Source: CAZBQC01 sp964494015 (GTDB taxonomy: Bacteria > Bacillota_I > Bacilli_A > RF39 > UBA660). From it: a stretch of DNA of 28,577 bases. Shown here in pieces: positions 1 to 7,089 of the stretch. The notes under the pieces are model-generated. The model was not told where the DNA came from. It did not search any database and saw nothing but the letters and a program-made list of their open reading frames with translations. A program made the position numbers and the translations under genes. The stretch lies in NCBI GenBank assembly GCA_964494015.1, contig CAZBQC010000006.1:1-28577 (forward strand). Reading direction: 5' to 3'. The stretch's first letter is position 1. The number at the start of each line of letters is the position of its first letter.

Positions 1-80
1 AAAAGGTGCACATAAAAGTTAAATGTTAAGGATGCTATTTTTCAATCCTGACCTGGTTCCACCACTCTTATTGCACCAAC
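1..80 (-). ncRNA. ffs: SRP RNA, small 4.5S type
   Basis: RNA scaffold of the signal recognition particle, which binds Ffh and targets nascent membrane proteins. On the minus strand the apical domain reads ACCAGGUCAGG, then AUU-GAAA-AAU, then AGCAUCC-UUAAC. This matches the conserved helix 8 (GGUCAGG, three pairs, GNRA tetraloop, AGCAGCC). The ends pair: GGUGCA (77-72) with UGCACC (10-5), followed by UAAGAGU with ACUUUUA, so the RNA is about 75 nt and lacks an Alu domain. A run of four T follows the 3' end at the window edge and may be part of a longer terminator. One base of the usual AGCAGCC is U here. Exact ends are inferred. Confidence 0.85.
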
Positions 81-83
81 AAT

Positions 84-112
84 ATAATAATTTATTTATT
101 TTGTTTTTTCAA
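84..112 (-). promoter_or_regulatory. Promoter of the SRP RNA gene
   Basis: On the minus strand TTGAAA (112-107), a 17-nt spacer and TATTAT (89-84) place the start a few bases before the SRP RNA helix. The -35 hexamer touches the outer arm of the first parS palindrome (111-130). Confidence 0.6.
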
Positions 113-128
113 TGTTTCACGTGAAACA
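113..128. promoter_or_regulatory. parS site 1 (ParB-binding)
   Basis: Perfect TGTTTCACGTGAAACA, within a 20-bp perfect palindrome at 111-130. It abuts the -35 of the SRP RNA promoter. Confidence 0.95.
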
Positions 129-159
129 TTACTATTTTTTCCAAAAATTCCCTGAAAAT

Positions 160-175
160 TATTTCCCGGGAAATA
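160..175. promoter_or_regulatory. Noc-binding site 1
   Basis: Perfect TATTTCCCGGGAAATA, within a 26-bp perfect palindrome at 155-180. This is the Noc consensus of Bacilli. Confidence 0.93.
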
Positions 176-308
176 ATTTTGGATATATTTTCCAATTAGA
201 CAATTAATTAAATATGTAAATAGTATTAAACTAACCCAACAATTACAGTTAAATTAAAACAATTAAATTAAGATGAGAATAAAAGAAGGGAGGAAAAACA
301 CTATTCAA

Positions 309-324
309 TGTTTCACGTGAAACA
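309..324. promoter_or_regulatory. parS site 2 (ParB-binding)
   Basis: Perfect 16-bp parS, within a 22-bp palindrome at 306-327. Confidence 0.95.
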
Positions 325-355
325 TTGTAGTTCTTTCCAAAAATTTACTAAAAAT

Positions 356-371
356 TATTTCCCGGGAAATA
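356..371. promoter_or_regulatory. Noc-binding site 2
   Basis: Perfect 16-bp Noc consensus, within a 24-bp palindrome at 352-375. The spacer after this site (376-490) differs from the other units. Confidence 0.93.
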
Positions 372-495
372 ATTTGGATCCGTAACGTTATGTTTGATAT
401 AGTAAATATTCTGTTGACGCGTAAAATTTAATAACTATGTTTTTTACTATAATTACCTTGATCTAGATTTAAAACAACCACAGAATACTATCCAA

Positions 496-511
496 TGTTT
501 CACGTGAAACA
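496..511. promoter_or_regulatory. parS site 3 (ParB-binding)
   Basis: Perfect 16-bp parS, within a 22-bp palindrome at 493-514. Confidence 0.95.
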
Positions 512-542
512 TTGTTATTCTTTCTAGAAATTTATTAAAAAT

Positions 543-558
543 TATTTCCCGGGAAATA
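543..558. promoter_or_regulatory. Noc-binding site 3
   Basis: Perfect 16-bp Noc consensus, within a 26-bp palindrome at 538-563. Confidence 0.93.
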
Positions 559-691
559 ATTTTGGTTACATTTTCCAAATTAGACAGTTAAACAAATGTG
601 CAAATATTATGAAGTTAACTCAAGAATTACAGCCGAACGAAAATATTTAAAATTAAGAAAAGAACAAAAGAAAGAGCAAAACACTATTTAA

Positions 692-707
692 TGTTTCACG
701 TGAAACA
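692..707. promoter_or_regulatory. parS site 4 (ParB-binding)
   Basis: Perfect 16-bp parS, within a 20-bp palindrome at 690-709. Confidence 0.95.
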
Positions 708-738
708 TTGTTATTCTTTCCAGAAATTTCCTTAAAAT

Positions 739-754
739 TATTTCCCGGGAAATA
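739..754. promoter_or_regulatory. Noc-binding site 4
   Basis: Perfect 16-bp Noc consensus, within a 26-bp palindrome at 734-759. Confidence 0.93.
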
Positions 755-889
755 ATTTTGGATATATTTTCCAAATTAGACAATTAATCAAATATGTAAA
801 TAATATGAAACTAACCCAACTATTACAGTTGGATAAAAATAATTAAATTAATATAAGAACAAAGGAAGGGGTGATAAAACACCACTCAA

Positions 890-905
890 TGTTTCACGTG
901 AAACA
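890..905. promoter_or_regulatory. parS site 5 (ParB-binding)
   Basis: Perfect 16-bp parS, within a 22-bp palindrome at 887-908. It is the copy closest to gyrA and to the origin. Confidence 0.95.
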
Positions 906-936
906 TTGTTATTCTTTCCAGAAATTTCCTTAAAAT

Positions 937-952
937 TATTTCCCGGGAAATA
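937..952. promoter_or_regulatory. Noc-binding site 5
   Basis: Perfect 16-bp Noc consensus, within a 28-bp palindrome at 931-958, ending about 30 bp from the gyrA stop codon. Confidence 0.93.
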
Positions 953-953
953 A

Positions 954-974
954 TTTTATAATCTGATTATAAAA
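954..974 (-). terminator. Inverted repeat just after gyrA
   Basis: TTTTATAATC and GATTATAAAA form 10-bp arms around one base, 13 bp past the gyrA stop codon. The stem is all AT except one pair, and the T-run lies before it rather than after it in the gyrA direction. It is at best a weak terminator or mRNA 3' end. It overlaps the Noc-site-5 palindrome. Confidence 0.3.
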
Positions 975-986
975 CAAAAAAAGAAA

Positions 987-3422
987 TTACTCTTCAGTTT
1001 CAGTAATTTCCTCTTCATTTTTATCCACAATAGCTAAAGTCGCTACCTTTTGATTTTCCCTTAAATTGATTAACCTTACACCTTGAGTATTACGCTTCAA
1101 AGTAGAAATTTGTTCAACAGGTATACGTATGATCATACCAGAATCAGTAATAATCATAATATCTTCATTTCCATCTACTGATCTAAACGAAACAATATTG
1201 CCATTTTTTTCAGTAATATTCAAAGCTTTTACTCCTTTACTTCCTCGATGAGTAAGTCTAAATTCTTCAATATAAGTTTTTTTACCATAACCCTTTTCAG
1301 TAATTATTAATACCTGTTGTTGTGGTAAAACAATTTCTGCACCAACAACTTTAAAATTACCTACAGCGATTCCTTTAACTCCTGAAGTGTTACGACCAGA
1401 GGCTCTAACTTCATTCTCATTAAATCTTACCATTCGTCCATTACTAGAACAAATAATAATTTCATTGTTACCTGTCGTCTTCTTAACAGTAATCAATTCA
1501 TCATTTTCTTTTAAAAGAATCGCAATTTTGCCACTTTTCCTTATATTTTCATATTCTGAAATATTAGTACGTTTTATTAATCCGCTTTTGGTAATAAAAG
1601 CTAAATATTTACTATTTTCACTTTCGTAATCAACAACCACTATCGAACTAATGTGCTCTTCTTTTTCAAGTGGTAATAAATTTACTAATGGCAAACCTTT
1701 AGATTGTCTACTATATTCCGGTATTTCATACCCTTTTATGCGATACACTTTACCAATATTTGAGAAAAACATAATATAATCGTGAGTACGCATCGATATC
1801 ATTTTCTCCACAAAATCTTCTTCATTCGTCGTCATTCCTTTAATACCAACCCCTCCACGATTTTGTGAACGATAAGTATCTACTAACATGCGTTTAATAT
1901 AACCTTTATTAGTAAGGGCAATAACAACATTTTCCACAGGTATTAATGATTCATCTTCAATATAATCAATAGAAGTCATATCAATAATCGTTCGTCTTTC
2001 ATTGCTATACTTTTCTTTTATTTCAAGTAATTCCTGCTTTATTATCTCAAGAACTTTACTGTGATCTGCTAAAATTTGATTCAACCGAGATATTTCTAAC
2101 ATTAATTCATTGTACTCATTCTCTACTTTTTCTCTTTCTAAGCCTGTCAAACGACGTAATTTCATCTCTAAAATAGCATCTGACTGAATTTCTGATAAAG
2201 AAAATTTCTCCATCAATCCTTCTTTAGCAATTTGATCTGTTTTAGAAGCTCGAATTAATTTAATAACTTCATCCATATGATCTAAAGCTATTTTAAAACC
2301 TTCTAAAATATGAATTCTGCTTTCAGCTTTAGCTAATTCAAACTTTGTTCTTCTTACAATGACTTCTATTTGATAATCAATATATTTAGATATAATATCT
2401 TTAAGATTCATTGTTTTAGGCTGATTTTGATCTATCAAAAGCAAATTTATACCATAAGAAATTTGCAATTGGGTATATTTATATAAATTATTTAAAACCA
2501 CATTGGGATTAGCATCCCTTTTAAGCACTATACTAAATTTTAATGGTCTACTTGAAATGTTCTCAATATCAGAAATTCCATCTAAAACCTTGTCACTAAT
2601 TAATTTTCCAACTCTTTCTTGAAAATCATCGGTATTTACCATGTAAGGAATTTCTGTAACCGTTATACATGTTTTAGATCCGTGTTCTTCAATCGCTGCT
2701 TTACCTCTTAGTGTAATTGATCCCCTACCTGTTTCATAAGCTTTTCTAATACCACCATTACCTAAAATTATTCCGCCTGTTGGAAAATCTGGCCCCTTAA
2801 TATGCTCCATTAATTCACTAATAGTAATATCATTATTGTTTATATAGGCAACACAACCATCGATTACTTCCCCTAAATTATGTGGTGGAATATTAGTAGC
2901 CATTCCTACAGCAATCCCCATTGAACCATTGACTAAGACATTAGGAAATCGACTTGGTAATACCTTGGGTTCTTTCTCCAAACCATCAAAATTATCAGCA
3001 AAATCAACTGTATCTTTGTTAATATCTTTGAGCAATTCCATGGCAATTTTCGATAATTTAGCTTCTGTGTAACGCATTGCTGCTGCACCATCACCATCTT
3101 GATTACCAAAATTTCCTTGGCCATCCACTAAAGTATGACGATAACTCCATTCTTGGGCCATACGGACCATCGCATCATAGATTGAACTATCTCCATGAGG
3201 ATGGTATTTACCCATTACATCTCCGACCGTTCTTGCGCTTTTTCGGTAGCTCTTATCAGGAGTAACGCCTCCTTCAAACATTCCCCACAAAATACGTCTA
3301 TGAACCGGTTTTAAACCATCACGTAAATCAGGAAGGGCACGTGATATAATAACACTCATTGAATATTCAATGAAAGAATCACGCATTTCAGTAACAATGT
3401 TTTTTTCTAGTATCTTATCCAT
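987..3422 (-). CDS. gyrA: DNA gyrase subunit A
   Basis: Breakage-reunion subunit of DNA gyrase, the type IIA topoisomerase that introduces negative supercoils with GyrB. The 811-residue length is normal. The catalytic tyrosine is Tyr118 in AMRYTE. The quinolone-determining region HPHGDSSIYD (74-83) has Ser79 and Asp83 where E. coli has Ser83 and Asp87, so no classical resistance change is present. The coiled-coil arm with the SDAILEMKLRRLTGLE segment lies near 413-430, followed by a C-terminal beta-pinwheel starting about residue 490. The GyrA-box is QNRGGVG (520-526) rather than QRRGG; a GyrA-box plus adjacency to gyrB favours GyrA over ParC. The tail is acidic. The start ATG follows AGGAGG within the end of gyrB, 9 bp away, so the genes are cotranscribed. 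Confidence 0.97.
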   Translation of the reverse strand: MDKILEKNIVTEMRDSFIEYSMSVIISRALPDLRDGLKPVHRRILWGMFEGGVTPDKSYRKSARTVGDVMGKYHPHGDSSIYDAMVRMAQEWSYRHTLVDGQGNFGNQDGDGAAAMRYTEAKLSKIAMELLKDINKDTVDFADNFDGLEKEPKVLPSRFPNVLVNGSMGIAVGMATNIPPHNLGEVIDGCVAYINNNDITISELMEHIKGPDFPTGGIILGNGGIRKAYETGRGSITLRGKAAIEEHGSKTCITVTEIPYMVNTDDFQERVGKLISDKVLDGISDIENISSRPLKFSIVLKRDANPNVVLNNLYKYTQLQISYGINLLLIDQNQPKTMNLKDIISKYIDYQIEVIVRRTKFELAKAESRIHILEGFKIALDHMDEVIKLIRASKTDQIAKEGLMEKFSLSEIQSDAILEMKLRRLTGLEREKVENEYNELMLEISRLNQILADHSKVLEIIKQELLEIKEKYSNERRTIIDMTSIDYIEDESLIPVENVVIALTNKGYIKRMLVDTYRSQNRGGVGIKGMTTNEEDFVEKMISMRTHDYIMFFSNIGKVYRIKGYEIPEYSRQSKGLPLVNLLPLEKEEHISSIVVVDYESENSKYLAFITKSGLIKRTNISEYENIRKSGKIAILLKENDELITVKKTTGNNEIIICSSNGRMVRFNENEVRASGRNTSGVKGIAVGNFKVVGAEIVLPQQQVLIITEKGYGKKTYIEEFRLTHRGSKGVKALNITEKNGNIVSFRSVDGNEDIMIITDSGMIIRIPVEQISTLKRNTQGVRLINLRENQKVATLAIVDKNEEEITETEE
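1021..1029 (+). promoter_or_regulatory. Perfect DnaA-box 9-mer inside gyrA 3' end
   Basis: TTATCCACA, an exact consensus DnaA box, lies in the last codons of gyrA, about 70 bp from Noc site 5. It may be chance, since it encodes an ordinary Val-Asp-Lys stretch. Confidence 0.3.
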
Positions 3423-3431
3423 CTTGTCCTC

Positions 3432-5351
3432 CTACACATCTAGATTTCTAACATAAGGTGCATGTGTCTCAATAAAGTTCTTTCTTGGCTCAACTTCTTC
3501 GCCCATTAAAATCTCAAAAGTTTGGTCAGCGAGAATAGCATCTTCAATTGTTATTTTTCGCAAAATTCTATTTTGAATATTCATGGTGGTTTCTCGAAGA
3601 TCTTCAGCCTTCATCTCCCCCAAACCTTTATATCTTTTAATTTCCACTTTGTTTCTGATATTATCTGGCAAAGTCTTTAAATATTCATTTAATTCATCCT
3701 CTGAAAGAAAATATTTTGTTTCCTTATTATAAATAACGCCAAATAGTGGTGGCTGAGCTGCATATACATTGCCAGCCTCAATAATCGGTCTAAAAAAGCG
3801 ATAAAAAAGTGTCAACAAAAGTGTACGAATATGAGCTCCATCGACATCGGCATCGGTCATAATTATTATTTTATGATAACGAAGTTTTGATAAATCGAAT
3901 TCTTCTCCAATTCCAGTTCCAAAGGCTGTAATAATTGTTCTTATCTCTTCATTAGATAAAGCACGATCCAATCTTGCCTTTTCGACATTTAATATTTTCC
4001 CTCTTAAAGGAAGAATCGCCTGAGTTTCAGAATCTCTACCTACTTTTGCACTTCCCCCTGCTGAGTCCCCCTCGACTAAAAATATTTCTGATACAACTGG
4101 ATCTTTACTTAAGCAATCTTTTAATTTTCCCCATTGAGCAGTAGTATCAAGTCCTCCTTTTCTGCGGGTTAATTCACGAGCCTTTTTTGCTGCTACACGA
4201 GCTCGAGCTGCCACCATAACCTTATCTATTATAATTTTGGCTTCGCTAGGATTCTCCATTAAAAATCTTTCGAACCCTTCAGAAAAAATATTAGAAGCGA
4301 TTTTTCTTACTTCGCTATTTCCTAATCTTGATTTAGTTTGACCTTCAAACTGTGGTTCTGGAATTTTAGCGGAAATAATCATCATTATTCCTTCGCGAAC
4401 ATCATCACCTGTTAAAGGTTCATCATTATCTTTCAAGTATTTATTGCTCTTACAATAATTATTAATTATTCTGGTTAAACTGTTCTTAACTCCATCCTCA
4501 TGTGTTCCGCCGTCTGGAGTTGTTATATTATTAACAAAAGAATAGATTGCACTGTTGTAACCATCATTATATTGTAAAGCTACTTCAAAAGAAACATTAT
4601 CTTCCATACCCTCTAAATACACAATTGTTGGATGAATAGGATCTTTGTCTTTATTTAAAAATTCGATATATTCTTTAATTCCACCTTCATAAACAAAGGT
4701 CTCTTTTTTATCGATTCTTTCATCAAATAAAATAATTCTTAAACCTTTATTTAGAAAGGCTAATTGACGAAAACGGTTAAATAAAATTTGATAATCAAAG
4801 GCCATAGTTTCCTTAAATATTTCAGGATCTGGCATAAATGTTACGCTTGTTCCTGTACGATTAATATCACATTCACCTATAATATCTAAAGGCTTAACTG
4901 CGTGACCACCATTTTCAAAACGAATAAAGTAGACTTTACCCTCTTTATAGACGGTAACCTCAACCCATTTACTTAAAGCATTAACTACTGAAGCCCCTAC
5001 TCCATGTAATCCACCAGAAACTTTGTACCCACCACCACCAAATTTTCCACCAGCATGTAAAACTGTGTATACTGTCTCGACAGTTGATAACCCTGTTTTC
5101 GGATGAATTCCAACAGGAATCCCACGACCATCATCTTTTACTGTAAGTGATCCATCCTTATTGATATTTATTTCAATGTCATCACAAAAACCAGCTAAAG
5201 CCTCATCGATGGAATTATCAACTATTTCCCAAACTAAATGATGTAAACCTGTTTCACTGGTCGATCCAATGTACATTCCTGGTCTTTTTCTAACTGCCTC
5301 TAGTCCCTCTAAGACTTGAATTGACGATGTATCATAATTACTTTCTTTCAT
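3432..5351 (-). CDS. gyrB: DNA gyrase subunit B
   Basis: ATPase and TOPRIM subunit of DNA gyrase. At 639 residues it matches the short Bacillota form. GHKL ATPase: Glu42 and Asn46 in EIVDNSIDEA, DDGRGIP at 73-79, GGLHGVGAS at 113-121, and the transducer lysine in QTK (338-340). TOPRIM: EGDSAGGSAK (427-436), PLRGKILNVEKAR (448-460), and DADVDG within MTDADVDGAH (about 499-507). The C-terminal RYKGLGEM element is present. The start ATG is preceded by AAGGTGG, and the gene overlaps the end of recF by 14 nt, giving a tight recF-gyrB-gyrA operon. Topoisomerase IV ParE is less likely given the location beside recF and gyrA. Confidence 0.97.
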   Translation of the reverse strand: MKESNYDTSSIQVLEGLEAVRKRPGMYIGSTSETGLHHLVWEIVDNSIDEALAGFCDDIEININKDGSLTVKDDGRGIPVGIHPKTGLSTVETVYTVLHAGGKFGGGGYKVSGGLHGVGASVVNALSKWVEVTVYKEGKVYFIRFENGGHAVKPLDIIGECDINRTGTSVTFMPDPEIFKETMAFDYQILFNRFRQLAFLNKGLRIILFDERIDKKETFVYEGGIKEYIEFLNKDKDPIHPTIVYLEGMEDNVSFEVALQYNDGYNSAIYSFVNNITTPDGGTHEDGVKNSLTRIINNYCKSNKYLKDNDEPLTGDDVREGIMMIISAKIPEPQFEGQTKSRLGNSEVRKIASNIFSEGFERFLMENPSEAKIIIDKVMVAARARVAAKKARELTRRKGGLDTTAQWGKLKDCLSKDPVVSEIFLVEGDSAGGSAKVGRDSETQAILPLRGKILNVEKARLDRALSNEEIRTIITAFGTGIGEEFDLSKLRYHKIIIMTDADVDGAHIRTLLLTLFYRFFRPIIEAGNVYAAQPPLFGVIYNKETKYFLSEDELNEYLKTLPDNIRNKVEIKRYKGLGEMKAEDLRETTMNIQNRILRKITIEDAILADQTFEILMGEEVEPRKNFIETHAPYVRNLDV

Positions 5352-6465
5352 TTTCTACCACCTTTTCTGTTACTTTTCCATTATTTACTTTAAATACTTT
5401 CGTACCTTTTAAAATTAATTGGGATATTTCATTAATATCAGTAGTCGTTATAATTGTTTGAATATGATTTTTAATATATTTAAGCAACTTATTTTTACAT
5501 CTTTTATCAAGTTCACTAAAAATATCATCCAAAAGAAGAATCGGATATGTATTAGTTACTTTCTTAAAAAGAGATAATTCTGATAACTTATAAGCAATTA
5601 CTGCTACCCTCTGTTGTCCTTGAGAACCATAAATTCGTAAATCTTTATCATCTAAAAGAAATAATAAATCATCCCGATGTGGACCATATAATGTTACTCC
5701 CTGAGCCATTTCTTTCTTAAGATTGTTCTTCAGTTTATTTAAAAGTTTCTCTTTTATTTCTTCTTCATCATAATTCAAAATTTCGACATTGTTTTGATAA
5801 ACTACTTGAAAATTATCTTTTCCAGTAATATTCTTATAGATTTTACTAATTTGATTGCTAATTCCTTGAAGATAAAAAAACCTAGCTCGATATATCCTTA
5901 TAGCACGCTCAACCATCTTTTGGTTTATAACCTCTAAATATTTATAATCACTGATACTACTGATAAATAATCGCTTTAAATACTCATTCCTAATTTTCAA
6001 AATTTTATTATATTCATTAATATCTTTAATGTAATTATTATATAATTGGCTGATTTGAACATTTAAGAGATTTCTTCTAATATTTGGAGCACCATTAATT
6101 ATTTCCAGATAATTTGGATGAAAAAGAACTACATACATGTTAGAAATATAATCAGATATTTTGTAACTGTTATCATTGACATAGACTTTTTTCTCTTCTT
6201 TCGAAAAAAAAACTTTTAACTCTTTGATGACATCATTGTCATTAATTATACCAGTAATCTTAGCACTTTCCTTACCGTATCTAATTAAATCATTTTCTAA
6301 ACCATAGCGATGGGATTTAGTAACTGCCAAAATATAGATACTTTCTAAAATATTAGTCTTTCCCTGGGCATTATCACCGAAAAAAATATTAATATTATCA
6401 GAAAATTCGAGCGATAATTTTTCATAATTACGAAAATTGATAAGCTCAAGTCTCTTAATTTTCAT
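5338..6465 (-). CDS. recF: DNA replication and repair protein RecF
   Basis: SMC/ABC-type ATPase that helps load RecA at gaps and supports fork restart. It has a Walker A in GDNAQGKTN (about 30-38), an ABC signature-like YGSQGQQRVA, and a Walker B PILLLDDIFSELD. A GTG lies six codons upstream in frame (6481-6483), but I chose the ATG at 6465. It has GGGGGA just upstream and begins MKIKRLELINFRNY, the usual RecF N-terminus. This gives 375 residues, the normal length. It is the first gene of recF-gyrB-gyrA and has its own promoter, so it is not simply read through from dnaA-dnaN. Confidence 0.95.
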   Translation of the reverse strand: MKIKRLELINFRNYEKLSLEFSDNINIFFGDNAQGKTNILESIYILAVTKSHRYGLENDLIRYGKESAKITGIINDNDVIKELKVFFSKEEKKVYVNDNSYKISDYISNMYVVLFHPNYLEIINGAPNIRRNLLNVQISQLYNNYIKDINEYNKILKIRNEYLKRLFISSISDYKYLEVINQKMVERAIRIYRARFFYLQGISNQISKIYKNITGKDNFQVVYQNNVEILNYDEEEIKEKLLNKLKNNLKKEMAQGVTLYGPHRDDLLFLLDDKDLRIYGSQGQQRVAVIAYKLSELSLFKKVTNTYPILLLDDIFSELDKRCKNKLLKYIKNHIQTIITTTDINEISQLILKGTKVFKVNNGKVTEKVVENERK

Positions 6466-6497
6466 TTTTCCCCCAAAATACACTCAATTTTTAAAGA

Positions 6498-6525
6498 ATA
6501 GGTAAAAACATACTCCCCTACCTAT
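6498..6525 (-). promoter_or_regulatory. Stem-loop at the 5' end of the recF mRNA
   Basis: ATAGGTA and TACCTAT (7-bp stem, 14-nt loop) lie immediately after the predicted start of the recF-gyrB-gyrA transcript. The loop carries a Shine-Dalgarno-like GGGGAG on the minus strand. A 5'-terminal hairpin could stabilise the operon mRNA; that role is inference. Confidence 0.35.
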
Positions 6526-6531
6526 AAATAC

Positions 6532-6539
6532 ATTATAGC
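6532..6539 (-). promoter_or_regulatory. Extended -10 promoter of recF-gyrB-gyrA
   Basis: On the minus strand TGC-TATAAT (-10 at 6537-6532) is an extended -10 element. No good -35 hexamer is seen at the expected distance. It lies between the comK terminator and recF, where an operon promoter is needed. Confidence 0.55.
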
Positions 6540-6561
6540 ATAAATATGGTCAGAAAAGTGC

Positions 6562-6598
6562 AAAAAAAGAATAATTAATTACTATTTTTTATTCTTTT
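6562..6598 (-). terminator. Intrinsic terminator of comK
   Basis: On the minus strand AAAAGAATAA (6598-6589) pairs with TTATTCTTTT (6574-6565) around a 14-nt loop, running into seven T. The left arm lies in the last codons of comK. Confidence 0.6.
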
Positions 6599-7027
6599 CT
6601 TAAAAATATAACCTAATTTGTTAGCACGTAATAATTGATTATCAAAAGAAGGATATGTAATATCTAAAATAAGCTCTCGATCATTATTAAAAATTACTTT
6701 GGTTTTATCATTATACTTCTCATAACTTTTAATATTGTTCAAAGCTAACCAACTACAATGTTCGACCATCGCAGAATTAGTAGGAAAAAAGATTATTTCT
6801 TTTGATTCTTCTACTATCACTGGCAACTTATAACTGGCATTTAAAATACTCTTACTTCCGGCAATTCTACCTTCATAGCTACTTCCAAAATATTGACAGC
6901 TTTTATCCATTACCTTATAAGCCGAAGTACTAACAAAATACTCTTTATCCTTCTCCAATACTTTGGAAGTCCTATTGTCAATCGATAAAACAGCTAAAGT
7001 TTCAGTATTTATTTCGTATGAATCCAA
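6575..7027 (-). CDS. comK: ComK-family competence transcription factor, short form
   Basis: Minor-groove-binding activator of DNA-uptake genes in Bacillus. I recognise the family by its order of motifs: SYEIN-T-AVL at the N-terminus, DKSCQYFGSSYEGRIAGS (about 41-58), a KLPVIV plus IFFPT core, C-SW (91-94 region), VIFNNDRELILDITY and SFDNQLLRANKLG. All have counterparts in B. subtilis ComK. At 150 residues it stops about 35-40 residues early, so it lacks the tail that in B. subtilis carries the FMLYPK signal read by MecA/ClpC. The start is TTG (7027), supported by GGGGGTGA just upstream and by no other start codon. It replaces yaaA between dnaN and recF. Function is inferred from homology; the target genes are not in view. 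Confidence 0.85.
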   Translation of the reverse strand: MDSYEINTETLAVLSIDNRTSKVLEKDKEYFVSTSAYKVMDKSCQYFGSSYEGRIAGSKSILNASYKLPVIVEESKEIIFFPTNSAMVEHCSWLALNNIKSYEKYNDKTKVIFNNDRELILDITYPSFDNQLLRANKLGYIFKKRIKNSN

Positions 7028-7051
7028 TTTTTCACCCCCTGACGAATCTTT

Positions 7052-7060
7052 TTATCAACA
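7052..7060 (+). promoter_or_regulatory. DnaA-box-like 9-mer upstream of comK
   Basis: TTATCAACA differs from the consensus box at one position and is the same variant seen three more times at the origin (8405, 9963, 9984). It lies in the comK leader between the -10 and the start codon. Confidence 0.4.
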
Positions 7061-7089
7061 AAAATGTTAATAATATTTCAAAATTCGCC

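Larger units (their letters stand above)
111..958. repeat. Five-unit composite parS/Noc-site array
   Basis: Five direct repeats in non-coding DNA, each with one perfect 16-bp parS and one perfect 16-bp Noc-binding site in the same order. parS starts are 113, 309, 496, 692 and 890 (steps 196, 187, 196, 198). Noc-site starts are 160, 356, 543, 739 and 937, always exactly 47 bp after the parS start. Between the two sites lies a weaker conserved box, TTTCCAGAAA or a variant. The spacers of units 1, 3 and 4 are recognisably related; that of unit 2 is not. ParB and Noc are both encoded at 21.5-24.5 kb of this window. The motifs match the published Bacillus subtilis consensus sites; binding by these particular proteins is inferred. 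Confidence 0.95.

Noticed and set aside
111..958. CRISPR array or insertion-sequence ends
   Set aside because: The repeats are perfect parS and Noc palindromes separated by related spacers; there are no unique spacers of constant length, no cas genes and no transposase.
1387..1629. Open frames antisense to gyrA and similar ones antisense to dnaN, gyrB, mnmE and noc
   Set aside because: No ribosome sites, no recognisable protein features, and each is explained by the real gene on the other strand.
6484..6520. Six-codon leader peptide (MFLPIL) in the recF leader
   Set aside because: Its ATG is only one base from the GGGGAG that would serve as ribosome site, and it lies within the loop of a hairpin; nothing else supports translation.
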